A stretch of 64,000 nucleotides of DNA from Paraphysoderma sedebokerense (lineage: Eukaryota; Blastocladiomycota; Physodermatomycetes; Physodermatales; Physodermataceae): assembly GCA_025602915.1 (NCBI GenBank), contig JAHLJZ010000029.1, forward strand, positions 62,001-126,000, written 5' to 3'. A program made the translations under genes and the position numbers. Positions 33,001 through 45,134 of this stretch are shown piece by piece. Every line of letters begins with the position of its first letter. The first letter of the stretch is position 1. Under the pieces are notes generated by a model. It was not told where the DNA came from. It worked only from the letters and a program-made list of their open reading frames with translations, and searched no databases.

Positions 33001-34957
33001 CTTCAATAATTGTTTCAAACTTTGCATACAAAACTGTAATAAACTCTCTCAGAGCTTCCAATTGTGGTTCTTTTGACGCGTCACTGATGGAATGGGTATC
33101 CACTACTTTTGCGGTCCCCCAAAAGCCACCACGCGTTGTTGACCCGTTGAAAACCATATTCGATGCCCTTTGAAAATATTAAATGTGAGAATCTCTACAA
33201 CGAACCCAACATCGCTTAGCAACTCGGTACCTTTCTTCAAACTCGGCGATAGCACGCTCGACTAGGTGAAAGATTTCTAAGGGTAGTCGCTGTATAATCA
33301 ATTTTAAACCATCCGGCAACTGCCCAAGGAGCATTAATGATTCAAGCAGGATTCGTATATAATATAATGAATCCAATTCAGGATTGCTATCCATATCTTC
33401 AAACAACGTCTATTCCGGAAAAAACCGATTTGAGTTGAATATCCTTTCGGCTCTTGATAACGCAAAAGGAGAAAGGATAATTACGGATTCGTCGACGCCA
33501 CTATCAGATTTTCGGTGTCGATGTTTTGCAGAGGATGCAGCCGTACTCATTCTCCCCTGCGTTAAGTTTGCAATGGAGCCTGCTATTGGGAATTGTGATC
33601 TCTGATGGGCGGCGTCTGAGCTGAGCAGCAGAATTTGGTCTTGCTGTGCTGGAAGAAGAGCGGTCCAGCGGTCTTCGGTGTACGGGGATTTTAGGTAAAG
33701 ATGATTGTGCATTTCTTCAATAATGGCTTCATAGAGGGTCTATGTAGTGGAAGGTTCAGTTATAGCAATCGATAGGTGAATTTTAAATGCCACGGTATGC
33801 TTACGTCTTTCAGAGAGTCTAACTGTTTGCGGATTTCATCTAAGGCGGTGATTGATGTACATTCTCTGCCATTGATAGTTTTCAATGATTCCAGTAATTT
33901 TTTAGTAGCAGCAAGATAATATTTATTTTGCATGAGGGAGTCGATCTTTTGTGGTGCCCTCTTCAGGTCGTCGCTGGATGTCAGAAGAGTTGCATATTCG
34001 GTCAATTGAAGGATCCTACTGCCACAAAAATGGTATTTAAAAAACAAACATTATGTCAAACACTCGGAGCATTTCTTTGTATTGAATCGACTTGGACCAG
34101 AGATCAAACAAATCGACTTGTTTGAGCTGAAGCAAATCTTTCGACTTAAGGAGGTAATTACGCATGGCAGCCAATTTCGACCGAGAATCTTGAACGTGTA
34201 AATAAATTGAAAGATAAGACACAACTGTAGATTTTCTTATTAATTCAGACGAAAAGACTCACCGGTTATGTTATCAACAACTCCGCTGAACGCTTGAATG
34301 GCATTATTGAATCCTTGGTGGTGGCCTAAAACAACGAGTTATTTTGTGAATAAAACTACACAATATATCTGTAGAGCGTATAAGTCGTACCATTGACAAT
34401 TCCTTCAATTGCTCTGTCCAATCTTGATAAAATTGCCTCGAACGATCGAAAGTCCCGTCCCGAGTTTCCTTCGATTAAGGATAGCGCCAGCGGAACACTT
34501 TGAAACTATAAAAGCGGTTGTAAATATTGAGGGCCAAACTGCATGTACCATCATAGAGCAAATAATTACTTCTGGGTCGAGCATGAAATCCCATCCTCGT
34601 CTAATTTCATTCATAATCTGTGAATTAAACAGTACATAAATACGAATTCAAGTAGCATCGCGACGGATGTTAGGCCAAGTCAAAGGAGTGGAATGTTAGC
34701 TGTGTTCTTTATCAACTCTGATGCTGCAGTTATTCCAACCACAAATCATAACATTTCTTCATTCCATTTGAGCAATTTTCCCAAAAAGAGAACACCAGCT
34801 GACAAACCTCATCAACCTCGCGAGGTAATAAGCTGGAACCGTCGTCCCTCGAATCGTTTCTGGGATCTTGGTCGGCATATTGGTCCCTGTACTTGTCAAG
34901 GGAAGATTTCGATCTGTTGGCAGATTTGGGGGGTGGCTCTCGACGGAATAGCGGCAT
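30061..34957 (-). CDS. SEC8: Exocyst complex component Sec8 (EXOC4)
   Basis: Subunit of the exocyst, which tethers secretory vesicles to the plasma membrane. Nineteen exons on the minus strand (34957-34808 through 30478-30061) give an intact frame of about 1175 aa, all with GT..AG sites and matching phases. Recognisable blocks in order: RRGWDFMLDPEFQSVPLAL, NGHHQGFNNAIQAFSGVV, PELDSLYYIRILLESLMLLG, QRLPLEIFHLVERAIAEF, FDRLIDQFNKLSEICLFTLR, LELRIHCMYYLD and DPYVVMLNDDLIAFEE. These follow Sec8 from its N-terminal coiled coil to the C-terminal CATCHR helices. The sixteenth exon (31416-30935) includes a Ser/Gly/Asn-rich insert. It is the most intron-rich gene in the window. Confidence 0.93.
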
Positions 34958-35438
34958 CTTGAGTTGTATCCGAAGATGTGGAAACGCACCAAATCTGGTT
35001 GAATCCGAAGGGAACGATGACCTGTGACTCCAGACGAATTCTGTCCCAGGCGTACTTAATTTACTCTTTCAGTCATTTTCATTCAATTTTAATCTTTATA
35101 CTACAAATTGCAGTATTGTATTCATAATTATAGAGGCCCCAATCAAATGACAGTTTTCCTCCTAGGGACGGCGTGAAAAGAAGCTTTACGGTTGACATCG
35201 CGGTATCCCTTTGGATACTCAGCAAGAGTCGTAATATTAATTCCCGCATTTTTCTGCGTCAATATCTGTCCACAAGAGCGAATATCCACTTTAATAATAA
35301 AGTGCAAAGCGAACGGAGCGAACGCGAGAAGAGGAATCAACAAAAACAAAGAACAGGAATTCCTTCTCTCGTCGCTTCCGTTATCTTGAATTCAAATTAC
35401 AGCTCTTATCTTATACCAACCAGTAGAACACTCTCCAG
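34958..35438. promoter_or_regulatory. Divergent promoter region between SEC8 and the RanBP3-like gene
   Basis: About 480 bp between two oppositely oriented start codons. Short chance frames only. A pyrimidine/AT-rich stretch lies in the middle; no specific factor site is recognised. Confidence 0.45.
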
Positions 35439-36925
35439 ATGACCTCTAAAGTAATCCCAAAGAAGAGATCGCCCGAAAGAGAACCCTCTTTCTCTGATAA
35501 ATCACCAAAGAGACATACCGACGATTTGCCCAAATCTCCAACTCGTTCGGCCATAGAACCTACTCAAACAACAACTGTATCATCGACTACAAAGCCATCC
35601 GATTCAAATACGTTTTCAGTGCCTTCTTCGAAGATTGCCTCATCAATAACCGGATCCACGCCTTCGAAAGTAAAGTCCACATTGGCCAGTGCACCCGCTG
35701 TCCCTGATTCTCCGTTCGTGGGGGTGCGTCTCTTTCAATTATTTTCATTGAGCGGTTTGCCATAAATCAGGAACACTCTCTGTCTTTTCAGTTTGATTTG
35801 AAGGTTCAATAAAGCAGTGCATTAGAGTATGAATATGGCAAGCGGGACTGAACTTTCGGAATCGTGCTCGGCATTCAAGTGATAAGCAAACAACAGGAAG
35901 AAGTGACAGTTACTAATCTATACTTGTTTCGATTCTCTACTTGAATTAGTCTGCCTCCGCTGCCACTGCATCAGCAGCGAGCTCCACCCCAAAGAAGACC
36001 TTCGGATCCGCTTTTGCTGGCCCAACATTCGGCTCTCTCCTCTCTAAAACCGCATCAACAACTACTTCTATTTTCGCCCAACCATCTTCCTCATCTACTT
36101 CTGTATTCGGATCCAAGTCATCTACGTCATCTTCTATTTTTGGGAAATCGAATCAGGACGTGGAAGCGGAGGGAGAAGATAACAGTGGTTCATCCGCGCC
36201 ATCATCCCCTTCCGCTGAAGAGACAGCCGCGGCAGAATTTGGCACTACCAAACCATTGTATCCAGAATTGGAACCCCAAACTGTCATCACCGGTGAAGAA
36301 AACGAAACAACTGTCGCTAGTGGAAGGTGTAAACTATACTTTCTCGACGATAATAAGGTGTGGAAAGAACGTGGTATTGGAACTGTAAAAGTCAATGTTG
36401 AAAACGATGATTCGACATCAAGGGCCAAGAAAGTAAGAGCGAGGATAGTGATGAGATCTGATGCGGTCCATCATTTATTGCTAAACGCACCATTGTTTTA
36501 CGGAATGTCGTTGAACATTGATAAGAACAAATTCACTGTGCCTTGTATCGATGAAGACAGAAAGATCATCTTTTATGCGCTAAAGGTAAATTTTAGCGTT
36601 TGGTTATTCTTGTTCACCGGTATCGTTATACCTTAGTGCACACCTAACTGATCATTTATTATTTTACAAATTCTATACACTGTTTTGCCATGCTTTCACA
36701 ATTAAGTTTTCGAGTCCATTAACAGCAGCAGAAATATACGACGCAATCACATCTCATATTCCCACCACTCCACCCGCTCTGAAAGCTGAAGATAACACAG
36801 AACAGAAGGATAAAAAACGCAAGGACGCGGCTGAAAATACTAAGAAAGTGGGAAAAGAGGACAAGGATAAGAAAGCGGAAACAAATGAAGAAAAACCGGA
36901 GGCCAAGAAATTAAGGAGATCGTAG
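35439..36925 (+). CDS. Ran-binding protein of the RanBP3/Yrb2 type
   Basis: Nuclear Ran-GTP binding cofactor for Crm1-dependent export, by family. Three exons (35439-35723, 35950-36585, 36707-36925) sum to an intact 379-aa frame. The N-terminal half is disordered with a basic KKRSPERE segment and scattered FG motifs (TFGS, TSVFGS, SIFGK). A Ran-binding domain follows: TVITGEENETTVASGRCKLY, NKVWKERGIGTVKVN, RARIVMRSDAVHHLLLNAPL and FYGMSLNIDKNKFTVPCIDE. The TGEE..E..V....CKL opening is characteristic of RanBP3/Yrb2 rather than RanBP1. The C-terminal tail is strongly Lys/Glu-rich with a basic end (KKLRRS), a possible nuclear signal. Confidence 0.85.
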
Positions 36926-37361
36926 AATATTTGATGCGTCAGGACTTGTGTTAGAGCTTGGGCCTTGGTAGGTTGCAGGCTACTTCGACATACTATGAAC
37001 AAAGAGAATGTAATATATGATTGATTGTGTTTTGTATTGTTACATAAATTTGGGCGTAGAGATGTTGGTCTTCATCAGTTCAATGTCGCCAAAGAGAGGG
37101 TTAGATGCTGTGCAGGGCATGGACCAAATTGAGGGCAATCGACAAAAGAATATCAATAACCAGCATTGAATATAGCATTTTCAATATACAAAATCATTGT
37201 CAAATCCATGAAATGATAATCGCCTTTGTTTCTTCATCATGACAAGACGCTAGCAATGTTTATCTACACGTGTCAACTTTTTTAACGACCCAACAAAAAG
37301 TGCAAACTGCAAACCACTCTCTCGATCCGTCAAGTAGCAACATTGTCGACATTCATCAGGG
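36926..37361. other. Intergenic region
   Basis: About 435 bp between two plus-strand genes. An open frame covers part of its right end but begins at GTG and runs out of frame with the downstream zinc-motif gene, so I do not annotate it. Probably a 3' UTR plus a promoter. Confidence 0.4.
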
Positions 37362-38452
37362 ATGCCAGTATCTCAATCGCTGTCTTCTCCATGTCCGATC
37401 TGCTATTCCCCGTTGGAAACTCTTTGCATTAGTTTTTCGGAGCAACTCTTGTCTTGTCCTTCATCATCCGTAAGTGTTCCCTTCTCTGTCCCGCCTTCTA
37501 TATAAATTTTTGTCTGATTTATTTTCACCTTGGCATGGTTGACCATTGTTCATCTCCAACAACAGTGTATATATCCCTTCAATCAGTCATCGATTAGTCA
37601 ATTCATTCTTCAAGCCCCGTTATCCGAAAGACTGAAATCCTCGCTACCGTTGGATATTGTTTCACCTGCATCCGTTCCGAAGAAATGTATACACAGCAAT
37701 AAAGTTTTAAAAGTGAACAATCCTCTCAGATCAGTAGATGCGTCGGTAAAGGGTAAGATAGTTAAGGTATGTAACTTGAATTTCCAATTCTGAAATATTT
37801 TCATAGATCAATCCAGTCTTTGGAATCACTTCTTCTAGAAGGATCTCCTTTTTCTTTTGATCTTTGTTATTTCCAGTTTAGTTATCAGGGTTCAAGATAT
37901 ACCGTATTATAACACATTGCACAAATCCCCCATTGCGAAACCGAAAGGAGGGGGAAGTGTTCTCATTGCGGCAAGTATCTTTTTTAACCCTCACAGTGTA
38001 CACATTGGAGATATATCGTGATTTTTAGTTGATAGTTCAATCCTGAATTATGTGCGTCTGTGTTCTCACTCTATACACTATATATATAGCGTTCACCTCC
38101 TCGCTCCCGACCTACTGCTGTACCCTTCGGAGCCCCGCCAAGTCACTTACGTTCAAGGCGGGTACCACAATCTCAGACAAAAGTAATGACCACCCAATCT
38201 CAACCATCGTCTGTTATTGAAAACTTGAAATCTTACAATACCATGTCATCGTCAACGACAAGCAACTCATCTCAATCTCTTCTGGGTGGAAATTCTCAAA
38301 TTGACCAAGACTTTGATCTTGAGAAATTGCTTTTCGACTCGTCTGATTTGTTGCAATCTTCCAATTCACCGGCATTCGATGCGACTTTCGATTTGGATTT
38401 GCTAAAACCCCAAATTCTCACATATGACGGCGGTGCCGATTTGCAAATTTGA
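37362..38452 (+). CDS. Small protein with a USPL1 N-terminus-like zinc motif
   Basis: Four exons (37362-37469, 37566-37766, 37882-37974, 38090-38452), all phase 0, give 254 aa. The first exon junction creates CPICYSPLETLCISF then LLSCPSSSCIYPFN, a four-cysteine module close to the N terminus of vertebrate USPL1 (CPAC...FLCEDLQCIYPLG). A basic middle (KKCIHSNKV, PLRNRKEGEVF, RSRPTAVP) and a Ser-rich tail with FDLEKLLFDSSDLLQ and FDATFDLDLL follow; the acidic C terminus also recalls that of USPL1. The USPL1 peptidase domain is absent. Function is not assigned. The exon set is supported by phase and splice sites but not by homology outside the zinc module. Confidence 0.55.
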
Positions 38453-38836
38453 GTTGCCAAAACGAAATCATGTAAAATTTTAATGGATACCCTTTTTCCC
38501 TTTCAAGCTCAATCATCAAATTATACCACATAACTTAAAATTTTGCCGTTTGTATTCCAAGAAAACGAAATGGTTTTATTTATAAGTATTAATGAAGGCG
38601 AAAAGAAAATTTATCACTTAAGAAGAGTGTAGTATATGTCATTCATATCAAGATAATAAAAACGCATTCAATTCTAATTTTTGTCAGGTATATCAAAAGA
38701 AGCCATGTGATACTGTGTGATAGGAATTATATTTATTTTCAGTCCCCTCTATAATATACGTCTCTACAACCCCAACTGTATCCATATGAACCTCACTACA
38801 TTACGGACAAACTATTCGCACGATGGCTAACTCTAC
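38453..38836. other. Convergent 3' intergenic region
   Basis: About 380 bp between the zinc-motif gene stop (+) and the quinone oxidoreductase stop (-). AT-rich, no gene seen. Confidence 0.45.
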
Positions 38837-40590
38837 TTATTGAACTTTGAGCAACAACTTTCCGATTGCTCGTCGAGCTATTTAAACAATAGACGAAGGA
38901 ACCGATTAAGAAGTCAGTCACAGATCTCCTTATATCAAACCAAAAATCGCAATTGGTAGTAAAAAAAACGGAAACTTACCTTTCAAATCATCCAACGCTT
39001 GCTGTGCGTTTTCCATTTCGAATACCCGGAAGCGCACACGAATCGCTTTTTTGCGAAGAAGATCAAATAATTCTTCGCATACTGTATGAAAGAGTGAAAC
39101 AATATGGTGATAAACGAGGGAATTGTTAAAAGATGGGTCAAATGAGGTAGAATATATAATAACGCGTACATTTTACGAATCGATCACGGTTGATTAAGGC
39201 ATCAGCTAAAACCGGTCGAGTAATATAAATGCTTTTAGGAATTTGGGAGAAAGAAATTGGAGGTGCCTTACGGTTCAAAAAAAAGTCAGTCCAGTGAAGC
39301 GTAAGCAGTAAATCAAGACAATGTAAATTTACTTCGCCAGATGAATCGCCATAAGAAATGAAGTATCCTCTTTTCGTCAAGCATTTCAAAGATACTCCAA
39401 CTGTAGCTTTACCGACACCATCAAATACAGCATGCACGCCACGGTTCGACGTTATCTTGTTGACCGCTTCCACAACTGATTGGGTTGAATACACTATCAC
39501 ATGATCAGCTCCTAATGAATCAAAAAAGTTTAATTAAAATGCATTCAAGTATAACAGGATAAAAAAAGGAAGTAGAACCTAAGGCTTTGACGAATTCTGC
39601 TTTTGGCGGGTGTGACACAGTGGCGATGACATTAGCTCCAAACAATTTACACATTTGAACTAAAAATGATCCGGTATCGGAACCAGCGGCCTGAAGTAAA
39701 AAATAATTCATGTCAATTCATAGCAATCGGAATGAGCAGAATGAACAGCACTCAATTAACGAAGATCCGTCTACATACATGAATCAACACAAAATCGCCC
39801 TTTCGAATGGGATATGAAAATCTGCACATTGCAAGAGCCTTCAAACCCTGAAGCAAAGCTCCGCAACCGGTTTCGAAGGAAATATCTTGCGGCAAGAGAC
39901 ATGCCCTGTCTAAATAAAAATGTGAAAATAAAAGTGGTAAATAAATATTTTTCAAGTATAATCAAAATATTAAGCTATATTATAGTTGTCCCCGATGATA
40001 CGAGAGAAATCACAAAAATGTATGATGAACCTCTCTTACTTACTTTCAGAAACGACACTGTATTCTGCAAAAGTCCGTGGGGCAAGATACACCACTTTAT
40101 CACCAGTTCTGAATGCTTTCACCTAAAATGACGAACACAAATAGAATCGTAAGTCAATCTACGCAAGTCGAGGCCATACCAGCAGCGAAGAAGAGCCCCA
40201 TCTAAAGTACCTTTTCTCCAATGGCTTCAACAATACCGGCTCCTTCGCTAGAAATAGTAAGGAAGAAGTCACAGAAAACATGAGTAAAATTAACATCGCG
40301 AAGGGTTCATGCAAAATTAATTCAGGACTTACCCGCCCAAAATCCCGGAGGCGAGAAGATCATTTTCGTTCATTCCAGAGTACACGTTTTTTACCAAAAT
40401 TTCGTCTAACCAGATAAAGGTCCAGCAATTGATCAGTTAATACATCGGACATAAAATACCGAGAATTTACCAAAACTCAATATCATAGAAATTCCAAACC
40501 TTCTTTAATAGACACCATTTGTGTTTCAACCATCTCAATTTTTGATGATTTCTGATCAGAAGAAAAAGTGCGTTGTATGGCTCTCATCAT
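38837..40590 (-). CDS. NADPH:quinone oxidoreductase (zeta-crystallin/Zta1 type)
   Basis: Zinc-free medium-chain dehydrogenase/reductase that reduces quinones with NADPH. Nine exons (40590-40500, 40405-40333, 40247-40211, 40122-40044, 39909-39779, 39690-39579, 39511-39170, 39081-38980, 38877-38837) give an intact 335-aa frame. Family marks: EDEILVKNVYSGMNENDLLA, GEGAGIVEAIGEKVKAF, GDKVVYLAPRTFAEY, the nucleotide-binding stretch with AAGSDTGSFLVQMCKLFGA, NVIATVSHPPKAEFVKALG, VHAVFDGVGKATV and RGYFISYGDSSGEV, ending AIGKLLLKV. The Rossmann loop reads HAAGSDTGS where most family members have xAAAGGVG, so cofactor contacts may be slightly altered. The N-terminal Arg/Ser-rich stretch (MMRAIQRTFSS) could be a mitochondrial presequence. 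Confidence 0.88.
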
Positions 40591-41453
40591 GCTGAATTTA
40601 TTCTGAGGATGTAAAAGTAAAAGATTCTTTGTTTAAAGAAGAATTTGCAATTTCGGAGGAGGGAAACATGGGGTTTATAAAAACGCGGGTGGAGCTAAAT
40701 GAGGAAACGGTGAAAGCAGAACAGTTGACTGTTCTTGTAGCGGTACATCGCCAATTTCAATGGACATGGTGAGTAATGCGACTTGACTTCATTGTGGAGC
40801 ACCACCGTTAAATTCTGGTCTGCTCATTGCTTTATTGATTAAATTCATTGGTTGTGTTCTGTCATGGACAACTTCGCGGGCAAAATAAAGTACCCCAGGC
40901 CATCTCTGCAACAGGCTTTGTTTTCTGATATGTATTAACATCCCGCGATTCGACGTACACCGGACGACGTTATTCTAAATTTAGAAAATTTGCCAATGTT
41001 ATTCAATCAGTCAAGACACGCAGTGAATTAGGATTTATTACCTTAACGGCGGGGCACATTCTTCGCCACACATCGGATACGGTGCCAGACACTTTTGTAT
41101 TTTCTTTGATCTCCTTACATTGGCCTACGTGCTACATCATTGTCATCAATGGACGTGAAATTAAGTATAACTGTGTATTCTAGCGAACATCCTGATCAAG
41201 TTAATATATGTGATATACATTGTCCGAGCATGGTGTCCTTGATGAATCATTACTATGATTTACATAATTACTTGTACACAGAGAAATTCAAGTAACGAGA
41301 TTGCTATTATCACTGTAACTTCTACAAATTAGTCTTCGAGATCTATAGAATTATCACCAAAACTACAATTGATTTACAGGGACACACCGATCGAATCAAT
41401 ATTATAACAACTCTCATTTCTGGAATAATACCATGCTGATAACGGAAGCCGTT
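40591..41453. other. Intergenic region without a gene
   Basis: About 860 bp between the quinone oxidoreductase start (-) and the ZNF598/Hel2 stop (-). It should contain the oxidoreductase promoter near its left end. I see no open frame, RNA gene or repeat of note. Confidence 0.5.
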
Positions 41454-44346
41454 TTAACCAACATACATCAACACTTTCTTTGCCCTCTGTTTCTTCTTTC
41501 CCTTTCCTTTCGTGTTACCGTTCCAACTTTCATTCTCATTGTCACCGTTTTCTGCATCTTTTTCACTATCATTCCCATTCTCTCTGCCGCTGACTTGCAA
41601 GGCATTGAAACGGTCCACAGATACTGGGGATAACACAGATTGCTTGGGCTGCGCAGAGCTAACTGATTTCAGTGGTAACGAAGGATACTCTGCTTCGTTA
41701 ACATTACTTTTCTGTGGTTTACTTGTTGGCGGACGTTGAGCAATTGGTTGTTCAGTTTTGAATACTCGTATGTCGTTTTGGGAAGAGGATCGAGACAAAG
41801 ACAATGGTGTGACGGAAGCAGAGGAAGAAGAGGATGAGGATCGTGTTGCTAATGAGTCAGAAGAGGGAATTGATGCGGCGGCAGATAACGTTGGAAAATC
41901 ATGACTAGATGAGGCCCCGTTTGAAGAACCAGCCCATGAAGTTGAACTTTTTATGACAGGTTTTGAAACTTTAGGCCTCACAGGAGCTGAAGATGATGAT
42001 TGCAAGTTCCAGATCGTAGGTGCAGCCGGTCCTTTTGCTTTCGGAATTACTTTACCCCAGGCTGTTCGCAAATTGTTCTTTGAGCTGCCTGAAGTTCCTT
42101 TAATTACAAGTGTCTTCGGTTTACTTGCAGAGGATTCAGATGACGCGAAAAAGTCGGAATCATCGTCTCGAGTGTACTGCAATTGAGGTTTACATGTAAG
42201 CATAAAAAAGTATAGAACAAATAAACAAAAACGAGTACACACCTTGATTTTCAGATCCCTCCACGCCCTCAGTAGATCATTCTTTTTACTGTCCTGTGGA
42301 CAACTATCGACGAGAAGATTGACAACTCCACTTTTCTCTACATTTTTCAATCCATGCCTTTCATCCTTTATTCCAGCCTTCGAGTCACTAGCTAATCGAA
42401 CTAACGACTGCAAATACTCAGTAGATGTCAACATAAAGTTGATGTATGCGGAACTCAATGAGGTAAATTCTTCTAATTTGTGCCCATCCTGATTGAAGAG
42501 AGCGTACAATTTTGATAGAAGCGGGGAAGATTGGATCACATCCAGAGGAATGGTGGGCTGTCGCGATTGCTTTTGCGATGAAGTTGAAGACTGCGTGGTT
42601 ACATTGGAAGCTACGGAGTTTGATGAGGAGATATTATCGGCGGATTGCGATGTCGAACTTGGCGACTCTGATAATTCCGCCCCAAATCCAGGCGGCGGCC
42701 GTAACCCCCTTCGTTGCGCTGCGTCACCGGAATCGTCCGTTGATGGTATAACATTCTCATCTTGAGTTACACCATTCAAGTTGTCGGTATTTTCGGCACC
42801 GTGATTCCGCTGGTTGCGTCGATCCTGCTGCTGTGTTACAATCTCGTAAACGCGCTCTGACTATACTGTATAGCAGCAACAAACACATACCCTACCGCCA
42901 CGGCCTCGTCCGCGTCCTCTGCCCCTGCCTCTTCCCCTTTCGCCACCCCCAAACCTCCTTCGGTCTGTTTCATTTTCTCCACCGTAATTTAAATCAATGT
43001 CCAACCGTCGGGACGCATGCTGTAATGACCTTTGCATCTTTCCAGCATGTAATTCCAAGACATGGGCTTTTAAATCAATGTCGGAATCAAATACAACAAA
43101 TTTCTTTTCAAGACATTCGGGGTGGTGACAGGGATGATGTTCGTCGTTGAAGTGTTGTTCCTATTCATGTGATGCGACGGACGGGTATACCGTTGAGATA
43201 CAAGCCGATAATGAGTCGTAAAAAAATAGACAAGGCACTCACCAGCTGATTGTAATCCTTCCAATAAACATTCCGTACTCCCCGCCTTTGGCATAGAAAA
43301 CATTCTTCGTGTTTCTTGCGACAATGTTCATATAACCCATCATCATCATAAAACCTGGTACCACAATATCCACACATCGGGTGGCCTCTAAAGACCACAA
43401 ATTTTTGACCTGGGATGATAACACCAGCGTTGTCGCGGATCAATCCTGTGTCTCCATTCTCCTGATGTTTCGATAATGTGTTGCCAGGATATAATGAATG
43501 CTCAAACGAGAAAACCCGCTTGAATTTGATACATATATCACTAACCAAACCAAATCTCGAAGTCAGTATCAATCTAGGATTCAAATTCGATATCGGCATC
43601 TCTGGATAAAAGTAACAGTGAAATTACCACATGGAACAATTATGTTCTTTCTTCACATGCTTTTTGACTTCTTTCCATCCACCGCTAACGAACGTTTCAC
43701 CACAGCTCGGTAGTGGACAACGAAAACTCAGCATCTCCATTGTTTCTTGATAAATATCATCATTTTCAAAATATATAGACGTGGCTTTGTCGAAGAAGGG
43801 CAATCGTTTCAACGGTTGAAATGATTCAAAGGGAGTTTTAGGGGATTTGGTGAAAACTACAAAGTCATTTGTAGTCTATCGGCACCGAAAGATATACAAA
43901 TCAATGTCAAGGATCAAGGCGTTCGTAAACGAAGTGGTAAATATTAAATTGAGTGGATCGAGCAAAAGGACAGAGAGAAAAGAAAATGAGCGCTTGATCC
44001 AGTAATATAGCGAACATTATGAGCGAAAATGTGACAACCCTACCTTGCAAATTGAACAGTGTTTAACCTTATACAAGGCCCGCATTCGTAAATCACAGAC
44101 ATGACAAACTCTATTAACGGACAAAAGAAAATTCCAGTTAGTTTAATCCAAGAAATTAAAGTTAGCGCACTCAGAGAGATTTAGGGCAAATTTTTTATAC
44201 CGATGGTTGCATCCGCCGACGCTGTAGTACTTTATCTCTTCTGTACAAATGACACAGTGCTTTTCATCTTTGTCATGGTGGCCGGCGTCATTTGCCGATG
44301 CAGTGGCGGGCACGACGGGTGGCTGTTGTGCTTTCTTAGATGCCAT
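41454..44346 (-). CDS. HEL2: Ribosome-collision E3 ubiquitin ligase ZNF598/Hel2
   Basis: RING ligase that ubiquitinates 40S proteins on collided ribosomes and starts ribosome-associated quality control. Seven exons (44346-44201, 44110-44044, 43875-43628, 43540-43243, 43160-42891, 42830-42243, 42176-41454) give an intact 779-aa frame. The RING is CVICTEEIKYYSVGGCNHRV, CHVC..MR, CSIC. Zinc fingers follow: CPLPSCGETF..KHVKKEH; CDICIKFKRVF; HPMCGYCGTRFYDDDGLYEH; CFLC; EQHFNDEHHPCHHPECLE, then an LKAHVLELH segment. An Arg-Gly repeat tract precedes a Ser-rich C-terminal half with RPPPGFG, and the end is Lys-rich. I chose the ATG at 44346 because the frame upstream offers only a TTG. Confidence 0.92.
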
Positions 44347-44459
44347 CAAAGGGCTTTTCAATACGATTGATTAAGTTTGATTGCTTTTGGATGTAACTTG
44401 TAGGAACGCTTGCGATGGACACCAGAGGTCTTTAAGTCAAATTTTTTCCATTATAAAGT

Positions 44460-44497
44460 CACGTGACCTTTACGATTCATCCCCCGACAGTCACGTG
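44460..44497. promoter_or_regulatory. Pair of CACGTG (E-box) sites in a divergent promoter
   Basis: Two CACGTG hexamers at 44460-44465 and 44492-44497, centres 32 bp apart (about three helical turns), in the 284-bp gap between the Hel2 and ETFRF1 start codons. The first is extended to the palindrome GTCACGTGAC. In fungi CACGTG is bound by Cbf1/USF-type bHLH factors, which commonly serve respiratory and sulfur genes. Shared control of the two genes is inference. Confidence 0.5.
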
Positions 44498-44630
44498 CTT
44501 TGCCCAGAAGGTTCTGGCGGCGCTCCAGCAGCTCGGCCAGCCCGGCGGAAACAAATTGTAATTTCAGTGAGTCAGTCAATTCCATCTTCCAATACTTGAT
44601 TCCTTAATAAATCTTCTAAAACTTTGCTGA

Positions 44631-45134
44631 ATGACATCTTCGTCGTACAGACCCAAAGTGATATCCCTGTACAAACATGTAATTCCGGTCTCGCCTAACT
44701 CTGCCCCTGCGTAATCTTTCAATAACATTTGTCTATACACTTAAATGTAGCTCTTACTCTTGGGCAAAGAATATCCACAAGGCTATTCGTATTTCAGAGA
44801 TCGTGTCAAGAAGGGTACGCAACCTCATTATGTCCGATAAATCTAGACTTAAATTTGGTAACGTCCAATCTAATTTCGTCTGTGTCTTCACATTTTCAAA
44901 TTAGGATTTCTGAAAAATAGACATCTGACGAATTCGGATGATATTGAAAAGGCTATCAAGCATGGAGAGTATATAGTCAAAGAAGTAGAAACGTTTGTCT
45001 TTCGCCTCTTCTGCGTCTGATTTCAGATTCGTCTTGTTATGAATAAAATCTAACTTGTGACTTTGCTGGCTGACTTCAGCTTGTATTACCTCAAAAAATA
45101 CCGAGAAATGAAACGTCGATATGAGGAGTTGTAG
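44631..45134 (+). CDS. ETFRF1: Electron transfer flavoprotein regulatory factor 1 (LYRM5)
   Basis: Small LYR-motif mitochondrial protein; in mammals it binds the electron transfer flavoprotein and removes its FAD. Four exons (44631-44678, 44751-44814, 44905-44992, 45080-45134) sum to 84 aa in frame, near the human length. The match is end to end: VISLYKHLLLLGKEYPQGY, YFRDRVKKGFLKN, DDIEKAIKHGEYIVKEVE and LYYLKKYREMKRRYEEL. The gene is too split to show as a long open frame. It shares a divergent promoter with Hel2. Confidence 0.92.

Noticed and set aside
37680-37980. MCM-like reading (LRSVDASVKGKIVK followed by VIRVQDI in another frame)
   Set aside because: Joining these needs a phase that the splice sites do not allow, and no MCM zinc or ATPase motifs follow. 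The all-phase-0 exon set gives a different, consistent protein.
42891-42960. GC-rich simple repeat in the Hel2 region
   Set aside because: It is coding sequence for an Arg-Gly tract in frame with the rest of the protein, not an independent repeat element.
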